This document shows positions 10,941 to 22,023 of a stretch of DNA of 64,000 bases, piece by piece; the stretch's first letter is position 1, and every line of letters starts with the position of its first letter. This DNA is from Zoroaster sp. YZ-2022. Its lineage: Eukaryota > Echinodermata > Asteroidea > Forcipulatida > Zoroasteridae. The notes under the pieces are model-generated. The model was not told where the DNA came from. It saw only the letters and a list, made by a program, of their open reading frames with translations, and made no database searches. The position numbers and the translations under genes are program-made. The stretch lies in contig JAQQFT010000023.1 of assembly GCA_029582265.1 (NCBI GenBank), positions 3,931,071 to 3,995,070 of the forward strand. Direction: 5' to 3'.

Positions 10941-12532
10941 TTTTTCGTTATAAGGTTGCAAAACGTTTGTTTCGAAATTCGGTTTTTTACCTTCTCAGAA
11001 AAGAAGACCGGGCAATGCATTTTTAAAAGATAAAATTGTGCATTTGTAGGACTAAATATCTTTTTAAAGTTGGACCCATTTTTGGGTCTCACCTATTTTG
11101 CGGGCGGAACTAAGTGGGTGTGAAAGCATAGGATTTTAACAAAGTTAATGTCCGTTTGTGCCGGAAAAAAACTAGAAAAAATAAAAACAAGATTAAGGTT
11201 CTAAATTTTAAGATTAAAGTATCTCATATTTGGCCTACTTTGTGGGTGGGGTCACATTCTAATACTAAGTGGACTTCACAACACCAAAGGCGATGAGCCC
11301 TTTATATATAAACTTTACTTCACTTTGTGTTTAAAATGTAACGAATTAAACGTAAATAAAAAAATAAAATAATAAAAATTTGCCTTTTTATGGAGAGGGC
11401 ATCATTCGAAAATAATTAGGGAGAGGCTTATGTTTTCTTCACATTTCTCTACCGATTTTGGGAGAGAATTCTCATTCATAATGCATTAATTTTGTAGGTA
11501 TTAGCCAATAAGCCCGATTACAATTGCATCTTTTTAGTCTTTAGTGGTGCTCGTTGATTGTTCAAACATATCAACATACTACATAACCCATTGTTTGGAT
11601 AAAATTAATTTATTATTTAACCAGTGACTGAACTTTGATATTTACCCCAAACACTTCTGGTTGATGGCACTAAGGAAATAAAGATCAAATGGGAATGTTC
11701 ACGCAAAACAGGGGCTGGTCAGGATTTTTAGAAGGCAAGATTAACCCCAATACAAGTAATTTTTAAATAGCAGAGGGTTTAGTTACAAGTTAATTTACAT
11801 GATCAGAATATTACCTTTAAACAATCCCGAAATTAGAATTTTTTTTTGGTAAATGTCGTGGGAAGTTACAAATAAATCATCAGAAATGATTTTAACATTT
11901 ATTAATTTATTACATTTTCGTCCAATGAAGTTTTACGTTTTATTCCCAAACACATCGTGTACATATGCACACTATTGTCAGATATTTGGTTTCTGGATGA
12001 AAAAATGGCTCATTTAATCATCATAAGCAGATGTCAAACACTTGGCCAGTGTTGATTCTTCAATGTCGCTAATCACTTGTCCTTGCATAGTTAAAATTTC
12101 ATGTAAAATGTTACGTATTTTTATTTCGAGTTACAGTTTCATATTTTCCAAATTCTCTATTTCTTTGCTTTGAATGATATAACCATGGAAGTGGCTAACA
12201 CCAACCAATAACAAACAGATACAAAGCGCATGAAACACTTCAGACACGGAGTGATGTTAAATTTTCACAGCAACCAATATTTCCTACTGCCAACCAAAAC
12301 TTTATTAACCCAAATTAACCAAATTTGGCAGTACAATGGGATGGAAATCTAGAAATGCGTCGACCAAGAAATCATCCTGGACGCCGTTTATAGGAATTAT
12401 TGGCTGTGACTTTGTCTGGGGTTTGTGGTGATAGGTCACAAATAAAGTAAATTTTCTGCACAGGCCGTATCCGAATTACTGGTATGGCTACGTCAGCGCA
12501 TCCTGTGTTTGAAGCATGGGCGCCCTAACAAT
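10941..12532. other. No gene; one 120-bp-repeat fragment
   Basis: AT-rich sequence. Positions 11,632-11,690 hold a partial copy of the 9.7-kb tandem unit (TTTACCCCAAACACTTCTGG, then TTGATGG). No coding sequence recognised. Confidence 0.5.
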
Positions 12533-13145
12533 AGGCCGTATTCATAAAAAAAAGTAATTTTACTAAAGTAACAACCCCTTTACTAACCTTTTACTTAAAT
12601 GTGTATTCATAGAAATAAATGACTTCAAGTAAAAGCTACACATTTTAAGCATTAGTTTGCTTTTACTTATAAGTAAATGCTACAGAAATTAGCACCTACT
12701 TCAACTTTGTATTCATAAAATGACCTCGACTAGCATTTACTAGTGTTTTGCAAGCCCCCAATTTTTGGCTTGTTGTTTAGCCAATACAGACATCACATTT
12801 TCTGCCATGTTTTACGTCCAAGACCACAACCTAAGGTGTATAACATCAGGCTTAATGATGAAGCCCAACCCTACCACTACAGAACTTTATTTAGGTTGAC
12901 AACGAAAATTGGAATGGTTCAAAACACCTTCATACCACCAAATACCGAGACTGTGGATGGTACTGTAGACAATACAACTACTTGAGAACTTACTAGCGTG
13001 GCAAGTAACAACTGTAATCATTTAGCAAATGGTTATGAATAAGTTTTTTAGAAATTTGCTTAGACTAGACCTTTACTTACCTAGCTGTTGCTTTTACTTA
13101 TAGATTTACTAGTAAGTAATTACTTTATTTTTATGAATACGGCCT
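12533..13145. mobile_element. DNA transposon or MITE with GGCCGTATTCAT ends
   Basis: The left end reads TAGGCCGTATTCATAAAAA; the right end is its reverse complement, TTTTATGAATACGGCCTA. Similarity continues inward with the AAGTAATT and AAGTAAAAGC words, so the inverted repeats are imperfect but long. A TA dinucleotide lies at both borders. The element is about 610 bp. The 80-residue open frame at 12,743-12,985 has a KVYNIRLNDEAQPYHYRTLF stretch that loosely recalls the N-terminus of PIF/Harbinger transposases, but this is too weak to assign a superfamily. Confidence 0.78.
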
Positions 13146-14516
13146 AATGCCCTTACCAACAGCCATATCTGTAGTCGTAGCCGTTCATTCGGATGCGCCT
13201 AGTAACAACCATCACCACCCTTATCAGACCCTGATCTGCGGTTCCACAGAAAACTCTTGCTTTCCACAGATACAAAAGTTAAAAGCATTCCATAACATGA
13301 AAATAACAAATTCAATTAGCAACAAAAAATATTTTAATGGCTACATAAAAAGCTGTTGCCCGACCAAGAGTCAGGCAGGAAGTCTCTAAATACTAACCTC
13401 TAGGGGTTCGGTGGTCTTCCACTGGTCGATATCTACACCATACAGTAATTTTTTTTTCTTGAGGATTTATTTTGTCAAAGAGAGTGAAATAAGAACCATT
13501 CCGTATAAAAATTTTAAAACCATCTTGTCCTGCCAGTCTGTTGAGCAGTACTGCAGCAACATATCCCAAACAGCAGAAGAGCGTTAACCACTACAGAGGG
13601 GGTATCAAAAGCTATCAACTTTGCAAAGACAACAATTTAGCAATTTGGTAAAAATTGTGTTCTGGGGCACCACAGCAAAGGCATGACAGTTAATATGATA
13701 CTGATATGGTAACAAAGGTAAATATTACCCTTGGCATAAATTAAATGCATTAATTTAACATCCATCATTGCTTATTCTTTGTGTGGATCCTATACAAAAG
13801 TGGCTTAACCGGTTCGTTTTTGTTTTAACCCACATAATCCATGTAGGTTTGCATATTTCATTGTTCTTTGATTTAAAACCTAATGGAGAGGTTTACCATA
13901 TCAAAACGGATCCAGCGATGTACATGTGAAATAAAATACACAACATTCCATTTAATGATAACTTGATGTCTGATACAATCAACCTAACTGGTAGCACTAT
14001 GGGAACATATTCATTACTTTAGTTAACCGAGCATAATTAATGCTATAAAAAATTAAAGTTTTATCACTGGGTCCCTTTAAAAAAAAGCAGTCAACATTTC
14101 AATAATGCTTGACACCAGAAAACCACTTCAACGAAAGTAAATGGAGAAACACTTCCACAAATTTTGAACTTCGTTGATTAGGACTTGATCAGATGCAGTT
14201 AATGTTAAAGCATTCTGTTAAAGAAAAACAGAACATTGATAATTGCTCAAGTTTTTTTCACGGTTTGGAAGTTTGCTGCAATCAGTGTATCTTTCCCTGT
14301 TACATCAAAATACATTAAAATACCAATTTAAAAATAAAACAGCACAGGGGTGGGGCATTTGACTGTATGCAATTTATATGAAACTTCCCCCTTTTCAGGC
14401 AGCCTTGGGTTGGGATTTGAGTTTAAAAAAAAAAAATACTTCCTTCTACCTCATCGACAGATCAGAATATCTAAATTTTGAAGGTTTTCATCAAATAAAA
14501 ATTATAAACCAACTTC
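13146..14516. other. No feature recognised; possible 3' flank of the minus-strand gene
   Basis: AT-rich sequence downstream of the stop at 14,517. A minus-strand AATAAA hexamer occurs near 13,466. It is a possible but unproven polyadenylation signal, about 1 kb beyond the stop. Confidence 0.35.
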
Positions 14517-17500
14517 TTATTGTTTTGCTGCCATTTGTGCTTCCTGTTTACAGAATTTAGTGAAATCAGTCCAGACGTCTCAACAACACACCTTGCAAAA
14601 TGCACACTTGTTACTTTTTATGTAACTACTGATAAACTAAAACTCCTCAATTCATTTACAAAAAAAAAGATTCCTTTCTGTTTCATTTGGGCCTCATAAT
14701 GGATGATGTAATCACCGTTAAAGTTTGCATGCGTGCTACACTCAAGCTAATGTTTTAGAAGCGATTTTGAAACACGTTTCATCACTGGTTCCCTTCACGT
14801 GTCATGCCTACATCATGTACTGGTATCCAATGCATGTGCCTCTGCAATATCAATATTAAGATAACCAATGCCGAAACAAGTTTCAAAAGTCCATGTGTCC
14901 CACCCCACCCCCACTCGACTTTCAAAGTGTTCCGCCACCCTTTTTTATTACCAGTTTACTGCCATTTTTTCGTTTAAGAGCACAGCGCTTTCTTTTGTTG
15001 GCTTCATTCATGACTTTGCTGAACTGTCTCAGTCGTGGAAAATCGCTGTGTTGATTTAAAAAAGGAGGATGTCTTTCGACCTGCACGGAAAAAATGATAA
15101 AAACAATACGGTCAAAATAAGAAAGCACTCAGGCAAAACTGTCTTACAATTTGTGAACAGTTAATTTTGAATACACTTTGAAAATATACCAAGATCAGGA
15201 TTTTTGTCTGACAAATTATGTTTCAACAGAACGTTGAGTGAAAATTACAAAGATATTTGATAAAAATAAGTTTTTGAAATTAAAGGGTTTGGGATGCCAT
15301 CTGATTTGCACCATTTACGATATTGTTGACATCATCCATATGTATTTTTTAAAACGCATATATTGCAATTTTAATCTTCATAAAACTAGGGTTGGTAAAT
15401 AATTCAGATGAATTATGTGGTGACGTCATCGTGACGTCACTTCATATTTTATCCTTGAATTTTTAAATTTTTTTATTTTTTAAAAGATCTATCACATTAT
15501 TTTTTTCTAATTTAAACATAAGCCTTTTACTGGAAAACGAATTTTAAAAATACCACTTTCAACCTTGCTACCGAACCGAATGCAAAAAAACTGCCGAATG
15601 ATGACGTTATCGTACGGCACTCATCGTTCAGATGACTGTGATGCTAAAATTTTATTTAGCCTACCCCTTTTAAAATAATTGTGATGTAACAATGTTGCCA
15701 GCAGCAGGGTGTGGGTTCGAGCCCCGTGTGACACTTGTGTCCTGGCAAGGTATTAACCATAATTTCTTCGTCCTTCGGATGGGACTAAAACGTGGTCCTG
15801 TGTTATAGCACGTAAAGGATTTCGTAAAGGTCGGGACTGAACTCAATCTGTGTTGCCAGCAGCAGAGGTGGGTTCGAGCCCCCGGGCCCTGACACCTGTG
15901 TCTGAGCAAGACACTTTAAACCCTAATTCTTTTTCCCCCCAGGGTTAAATGGACCGGGAAAGGGAGAGATGGTTTTTCTCTATATGCGCTAGAAATGGCA
16001 GCAATTGAGCTGTATACTCCCAGGAGCTGGGGATGGTTTCGGAATGATTTATGAGCCTTATGAGCCTTATGAGCAGGGATAATAATATATGCGCCTTGAG
16101 CGCCACTTAGTTGGGATACGTGCATATAAATCTATCATTATTATTATTATAGTCGTCAATGATGAAGCTGTACGATGACGTCATCATTCTGACGGCGTTT
16201 GTCAATTGATGAAGCCGTACGATGACGTCATCATTGTGACGGCTGTTTTGTCCCAATCGATGAAGCTGTCGATAACGTCATCATTCGACGGCTGTTTTGT
16301 CTAATCGATGAACCGTACGATAACATCATCATTCTGACGGCTGTTTTGTCTATCGATGAAGCCGTACGATGACGTCATCATTCCACGGGTGTTTTTTCTA
16401 ATCAATGAAGCTGTACGATGACGTCATCATTGTGATGGCTGTTTTTTTAATCGATGAAGCCGTACGATGACATCATCATTCTGATGGGTGTTTGTCTAAT
16501 CGATGAAACGTATGATGTCATCATCTGACGGCTGTGCGGTTCGGTTAAGCAGCAAGGTTGAAAGTGGTGTTTAGATTCATTTTTCAATTTTTTCCAGTAA
16601 AAGGCTTATGATTTTTTCAGATAATTTAATTTTATCATCCAAATTAAAATAAATTAGACAAAATAATGTGATGATCTTAAAATTTTTTCTTATTTATCGA
16701 AGATTTACTATACCAAGTGAACAAAAAAATATGCTAAAATTGCAAATGCTAATGCTAATTTGATCTCAATCAGTTATAGACAATTAAAACATTTTGGGAA
16801 CAGTTCTGTGGTTGTTTAATTACAACCCTACCTCTTTTTAGTTTGTTGTTGTGACCCGAGGCATTAATTATTTCCCGCCGACGCAAGTGTACACTGGCGG
16901 GGGACCTGAATCAATTGACCAGCTAACAAGGAAATACCTTCTAAGACAGAAAAAATTTTTTACAATACCTGGAAGCTGTTTTTTGGCTTTCCAGTCATAT
17001 AATCTTCAAAAACTCTTCACCAAGCTCGTCTGTTGAGGTGTCCCCCTTACATATCGCCGTCCTGCACAGAATGAGGAAAAAGGTTAAAGTATTGGGAAAG
17101 TTGATACTGTCAAAACTGGTGGAACATTTAACAGTAACACCATTCTCAATGGATAGGCAGTGGTAGGGACAAAAAAAAAATCAATTAAAACAACTAGTAG
17201 GCTATCAGGATTAGAAAAAAAATATAAAAAATAACAGATTTCAAAATGAGTGAAAAAATTTGTTTGTTCTAATTCAAATGTACAAGCAAATTAGTCAACA
17301 GAAAATTCTGATTTTAAATTAAAAAATTTGCACAAGTAAGATATTTTTACTTAACATATTCGAGGAAATGTTCATATTTTACTGTGATTTTGTAGCTACA
17401 AATATCCTGCTTCAAGTTGAAAAATAATCTATTCAATTACCTTTGAGTTGAGCTCCGGAACCATTGGTGACTGGGTCGATGCGGTTGAAGTGGTTTCAAA

Positions 17501-17760
17501 TGAAAAGAAAAAACCCCGTTAATAGAACACATGACATTAGTTTTATTTTTAACAGATGGGTTCTCCTCGCAGTCTCTTTGGGCCTTGTTGCTCCTATAAA
17601 TTGAATAAACGGGGGAATTCAATGAATTACAAGAAACTTGTATTTATTAAAAAAGGGAGCAAACATTCATCACTCAAACATACGACGTCTGCAGGGCCGA
17701 GTTAATGAGGTCAACTGAATTTTACCTGCACGAGAAAACTGCAGTGAGCGCGAGATTCAT
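14517..17760 (-). CDS. Candidate small five-exon host gene, unknown product
   Basis: Minus-strand exons: 17,760-17,726 (ATG), 17,470-17,441, 17,061-16,969, 15,080-14,952 and 14,543-14,517 (TAA). Every junction has AG before and GT after; exons 3 and 4 follow strong pyrimidine tracts ending TGCAG. Lengths 35, 30, 93, 129 and 27 nt keep phase, except that exon 3 runs into TGA unless its TTTTT run (near 17,010) is really six T; single-base homopolymer loss is common in this assembly. With that allowance the product is about 104 residues: it begins MNLALTAVFSC, contains SHQWFRSSTQR, KGDTSTDELGEEF and FPRLRQFSKVMNEANKRKR, and ends KLEAQMAAKQ. It is basic at the C-terminus, and the N-terminus could be a targeting peptide. 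The frame is also open upstream of the ATG. No family recognised. Intron 3 holds the TIR element of 15.5-16.7 kb. Confidence 0.45.
15690..16150 (+). repeat. Dimeric tRNA-Leu-derived SINE
   Basis: Two tRNA-like heads in tandem: GTTGCCAGCAGCAGGGTGTG with B box GGTTCGAGCC near 15,714, then a second GTTGCCAGCAGCAGAGGTGG with GGTTCGAGCC near 15,870. The body has GAGCAAGACACTTTAAACCC, GGCAGCAATTGAGCTGTATA and ends ATCTATCATTATTATTAT. The mirror copy at 55,016-55,485 keeps the anticodon-arm region GACTCAAGTTCTGG typical of tRNA-Leu(CAA). Confidence 0.85.
16152..16545 (+). repeat. Eight-copy 49-bp array of CRE-like palindromes
   Basis: Units begin with (G/A)ATGAAGC(C/T)GTACGATGACG and carry the 12-bp palindrome GATGACGTCATC followed by ATTCTGACGGCTGTTTTGTC. 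The palindrome is intact in copies 1, 2, 5 and 6 and decayed in the others (AACGTCA, GACATCA, GATGTCA). TGACGTCA is the consensus site of CREB/ATF bZIP proteins. Whether it binds anything here is unknown. Confidence 0.9.
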
Positions 17761-18540
17761 TCGAGAAACAACGAGACTTCGAGAGGCCTCATTTTCAAAG
17801 TAAAAAGAAGGATACTCCAATCTTGAAGAATATTTCAATACTTAATGAATTTACATCAAAATGAGCCTCTGCCTGAATTCAACTGCGGGCCCAGCTCTTA
17901 AATTCAAAGAGGTCCCACATTTGACCATACATACAGCGCACAGAAGTAAAAAGAATCGGATCCCGACTATGAGTGTCACACACATGCTAATCGCGTCGTT
18001 ATTGATCCCAAAACACAGTGTTGTGATGCTGTGTTGACTTCAGACGTGTTATCTTTGCAAAAAAAAACCCCTTTGTTTGCTGACAATTTTCTAATGGTAA
18101 ATATTGGTTTTTACAAAGGATATTTTCTTTTTTCATACTTATTTAGTAAATAACTGATTAAGGCTTAATTGCCTATTTCAAAAATCTTAATTAATTTGCC
18201 ATAAACAGTAGACTTTCTTAATATTTCCTAAGTGAAAGAACTGTCAAAACTGCTTTTTGTCAAATACCGGTTGTTAGGCAACAAGACATGAAAATGAGTG
18301 CTCCATTAATGTACCATAACTCTGCAGTGCCTCGGCCGATTTCCTTCAAACAAAACCAAATGGCTTGTGTGAGTGAGCTCTATGGTTTAAAGGGGACTGC
18401 ATGGCCAGAGCTTAAGTTTACTTATGGTATTGTCACCCCTACTAGTACTACTACTAGGGCTAGGCTACTGTGTTATAGAATTCCCCTTGAGACTTTAGGG
18501 ACATCAATATCTCACTTTTCTACATGCCTTCCCCAAAGGT
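17761..18540. other. No gene assigned; upstream side of candidate gene
   Basis: The minus-strand frame of exon 1 stays open for some distance above 17,760, so a longer first exon is possible. The 84-residue plus-strand frame at 18,288-18,542 has no recognisable motif. Confidence 0.35.
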
Positions 18541-18544
18541 AGAC

Positions 18545-18960
18545 GATGTGTCAGTGGCGTAGCAGGGGGGCAGCCCCCTCCCTGGCTCAGTTCCCGAATA
18601 AGTCCCCCACACATGCGAATTTTTTTCACATGCTTATGGGGCTGACTGACGGCCCACCAGCAGGCAGGACTATACAGCAGGCCGGATTTAGACCTGAGGG
18701 CCGGGGCACTTCAGGTTCAGCCCCCGACATAAAATTAAATTACATGACAAATAAAAATGAACTAAAATGAATGATAAACGCATTTTTGAAAAATATAAAA
18801 CTAATTTTATAATTATTATTTTTTTTATAAAGTCCTAGTCTGGGGGCCTCTGGCAGGGGGCCGGCACTGCTTCCCCTTAAATCCGCCCTGTATACAGGGC
18901 CGCTTTACATAAGGGCAAAGGGTGTTGCCACGGCCCCAGGTAAAGAGGCGGCCTAAAAAT
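18545..18960. repeat. Degraded interspersed repeat with CAGTGGCGTAG end
   Basis: Begins CAGTGGCGTAGCAGGGGGGC and contains GGGGCC-rich segments and GGATTTAGACCTGAGGGCC, typical of short non-autonomous repeats. An inverted CTACGCCACTG lies near 21,588 and a related GTCCGCCACTGG near 50,215. Boundaries and class unresolved. Confidence 0.4.
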
Positions 18961-19105
18961 CTGTACAGTCATTTTTTATAACCCGCGATTAATCAAAATC
19001 AATAGCTTAATAGCATGTAGAAGGTATATAGTAGGGACCGAAATGGACTACTGCGCATCCACTTCTGCACATGTATGCCTTCGTGCGCAAAAGTGGTAAA
19101 CGCGA

Positions 19106-19115
19106 TCTCGCGAGA
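19106..19115. promoter_or_regulatory. Perfect TCTCGCGAGA palindrome
   Basis: Exact TCTCGCGAGA, a core-promoter palindrome described in animal genomes. It sits in a locally CpG-rich stretch (about 19,070-19,500). No gene start next to it is proven. Confidence 0.35.
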
Positions 19116-20447
19116 CTCGATAGCTTTATTGTCACGTACGCATCGGCATGTGTACATACATGCATCGGTACGTACTTTTATGCATCGCTGAGTGTATACC
19201 TTCACATCATCGAAAGTCCTAAACAAATCGTCAAATATTTCGCCTAAATCTTTATGTTCGAATGCGGTAAGTACATTAAAATGTTGATTTATCATTGAAC
19301 CCCCTATGAAACTGCAGGAAACTTTCAAAAATGAAAAAGCATGTCAAATCACCCTAGAAACTGCCACCTCCCGTGTACGTGTTGTCACCTTCGCACAGCA
19401 ACGCAATGTAGCGGAACACTGCGTGGACTCTACCCGGGCTCAACGGCGCTGTGTCGGTAGGGGTCACCAGCTTCACAGTTCACCATAGTGTCCGGGGTGG
19501 ATTTCAAACTCGGGCTACGTCCGATTTAGGGCATTATACGCGTCAATATTAGCTAGTATTCGGTTTTGTTTAAATATTTATTTGATACTAAATATTCTTA
19601 TGAATGGTAATCAATTAAAAACAAATATTTTTTAATTAATTAATTTTTTTTTTTTTTTTTTTTTTTAATCCAATTTCGGCATGTGATAAAGCTCTGTTAT
19701 TTTAATAGTGATTTGTGATGTTGATAACTGACATATTCATGAAATTGACCCAAAGTTGATAAATGATTACAATGATGAATGATTATTGATATTAAGTTAA
19801 TTATTGCTATTGTGATTGATCGACAACCGCAGTGATTATAATTGTTATGGGTGTAGGTGGTGATTTATTATGATTGTCGATGGATGATGATTTCAGTATA
19901 GCACTGCACAATTTTTTCTTCTCTTTTCATTTATTCTGTGAATATTACAATAAGGACAATTGTTTTGACTTTATCTTTACAGAACATCTGGGTAATGAAC
20001 TAGCGTGGCGTCAGAGAATGGCTTATTTGCCATGCCCTCTGTAAAACTCCAAAGAGGCTGAGGCAATTTCATCACCATGGAACCAAAAGTTTGCCATTTA
20101 GTAGCCCATGGCTAGTGGTACTATTTGGCTTGGCTGCAGTGTTTGTTGTCCTTGACTCGTCCTTGTTGCACAGCAGAAAGCTCCACTAGCATTTGCCAAC
20201 GATGATGACGAAGCTGTCTATGCTTACAATTAATTGACGACTACAAGGAGGAAATTTAGAACACATGTAGTACCTTAGATAAATATACACATGAAGATCA
20301 ACAGGAAAAATATTAGAAATGCTTGGACAACAGCATATTTATTGAGGAATATGACAGTACAGAAAATTGTATGTGTAGTAGACCTATACCCTGTTGTGCA
20401 CCCATCATGCCAGTCATTCTGTTGGAGATCAAAACAAAATATTGTTA
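19116..20447. other. No gene recognised
   Basis: The frames at 18,999-19,328 (minus, 109 residues) and 19,306-19,488 (plus) lack known motifs. A T run lies at 19,647-19,668. An acceptor-like CTTTACAG at about 19,980 precedes non-repetitive sequence, but no exon chain could be built. Confidence 0.35.
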
Positions 20448-20875
20448 ATTCCATGCCACCAAAACCTAAAAGAGATGCTGGTTGTTAACATAAACTGCCT
20501 TAAAGTAAACATGTTTGTTTACATATGTTACCATAACAACCTGTTATAATTACATTTGTGATTTTCAAGAGCACATGATGTAATTTATTTGGTTAGCCTT
20601 TATGTACCTGTTGACCAAAATTATTCTTGTACGATTTTGTTTGAAAGAGTTATGGTCATTTAATTTTGTTTGTTTTTCTTTATCGTGAAATATAGTAAAC
20701 AAACAAAATGCTAATTAATTAAGTTATTACTTGAGGTATGTGATGTTGTTGTCAGAATGATGATTACTACACTTCTTGCTTCTGTTTCCATGCCACAAAA
20801 CCTAAAGTGATGCAGGTTATTAACATAAATTGCCTTTAAATAAACATGTTTGTTTACATATGTTACCATAGCAAC
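20448..20875 (+). repeat. Two direct repeats of about 90 bp, 338 bp apart
   Basis: Copies at 20,448-20,541 and 20,787-20,875 share CATGCCAC(C)AAAACCTAAA, TTAACATAAA(C/T)TGCCTT and AAACATGTTTGTTTACATAT followed by GTTACCATA. Function unknown. Confidence 0.88.
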
Positions 20876-21640
20876 AAAATATTGATATTGTTATGATTTC
20901 GCTGAAATAGCTGCAAATCAGGCCAAATGCCTATCACCTACCCGCATATCAAAAATAAAGTCCAAATGTGTTTCACTTATGGAAATATGAAGCCTTAAAT
21001 TTGTTTACCGTTTTTGTTTACTTGTTTACCCCATGTTTTAGCTCTCCTTGTCACCTAAATTTACCATTGTTTCAATTGAAATTTTGAACAAATAACTCTC
21101 TCGACTTCAATTTTCTATTAACCATAACTTTTGAACCGGTTCTTCGATTGGACTCATTCTTGCGCTGTTCAACTCAAGTTTAAATGACTTTTGATATATG
21201 GAAAAAACTTAAGCTGCCACCAAGAAGAAAATATCCATTTCGTCCCTATATAGCAACAAACATTTTTCCGGATAACAATTAAGAAAATGGCCCTATTTAT
21301 TTCCTGCCGTGGGCCCGTATACCTAAAATCAGCCCTGGGACTATAGTTCTCTGGGCCCATTCTAAAATATACGTGATTATCGATCGTATCTCCTGCTAAC
21401 AGTAGGGTTTGCCGAGTAACTGTCAGTTCTATACACATCACACACAGAATGGAACTCGATTGATCATATCATTGACATTATGTTGATACTTTGAAAAATA
21501 TGATATGCTTCGATATTACCTAAAGTCGGTGTCATTGATTGGTGGGCCCCTGGGATCCGATTCGCTCCCCGGCGAACATAGCCACCCTACGCCACTGCCA
21601 CTGGTATGTGTGCTATATGTACTCACGATTTTTGCTGCGG
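20876..21640. other. No gene recognised
   Basis: AT-rich DNA with a 90-residue minus-strand frame (21,169-21,441) that resembles no family. A repeat fragment ends at CCACCCTACGCCACTGCCAC near 21,582-21,601. Confidence 0.35.
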
Positions 21641-21712
21641 CTGTAACTGAGTAAAATCGTCCTCCAAATGTCCCAAAAAGACGATTTCACCCGTTTTCCG
21701 TTACACACTCAC

Positions 21713-21732
21713 TGCAACTTGCAATCCGCCAT
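21713..21732 (-). promoter_or_regulatory. Possible promoter/first exon: ATGGCGG start with GTGAGT donor
   Basis: On the minus strand CGAAGATGGCGG matches the YY1-type element that often overlaps start codons. Twenty bases on, TTGCA is followed by the donor GTGAGTGTG. This could be a 20-nt coding first exon, but no matching second exon was found. The upstream sequence is moderately GC-rich (GTCGCGGCGCCTAAC). A candidate only. Confidence 0.25.
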
Positions 21733-21819
21733 CTTCGTTTGTATAAGCCCCATGCGTACCCTCAACGCCATTCCGTGTTAGGCGCCGCGACGTGACAAAA
21801 TATTCCAACACGCTTAATA

Positions 21820-21965
21820 ATGTACCTTGCGCGAAGACATCATGGCACCAAGTCAACGGACGGCGAACGAAAACTGTTAAAATTACTAATTTTACAATTT
21901 GTAATTATCAACGGTTTCGCTCGTCGCCCATGGATTTGGGCATGATGTCTTCGCACAATGCACTG
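21820..21965. repeat. Foldback element, copy 1 (arms outward)
   Basis: GCGAAGACATCATGGCACCA and GACGGCGAACGAAAACTGTT on the left are mirrored by ATCAACGGTTTCGCTCGTCG and GGCATGATGTCTTCGCAC on the right. Arms are about 57 bp, spacer about 20 bp. Confidence 0.85.
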
Positions 21966-22023
21966 TCAAGCACGAAGCATCAAACTGAAATTGAGGAAAA
22001 TATCCTTCTCCATGGTATAAGTT

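Larger units (their letters stand above)
15470..16700. mobile_element. TIR element carrying a dimeric SINE and a CRE-like array
   Basis: Inverted arms of about 130-160 bp at 15,475-15,600 and 16,530-16,695 share AGCCTTTTACTGGAAAA, TACCACTTTCAACCTTGCT and ATCACATTAT (as reverse complements at the right). The arms match the short element at 10,505-10,940, whose central GACGTCATC...ACGGCACTCATCG is also found here at 15,603-15,630. The extra length comes from a nested SINE (15,690-16,150) and an internal tandem array (16,152-16,545). No transposase is encoded. It lies in intron 3 of the candidate minus-strand gene. Confidence 0.82.

Noticed and set aside
16160..16545. CRISPR array
   Set aside because: Regular 49-bp spacing, but units are whole tandem repeats with no unique spacers, in an animal genome, inside a TIR element.
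18999..19328. 109-residue minus-strand frame as a gene
   Set aside because: No domain, no splice chain, unremarkable composition; kept only as context for the TCTCGCGAGA site.
18552..21601. Single 3-kb transposon between inverted CAGTGGCGTAG words
   Set aside because: Only about 11 bp pair, the word is common at ends of short repeats, and no further terminal pairing is seen.
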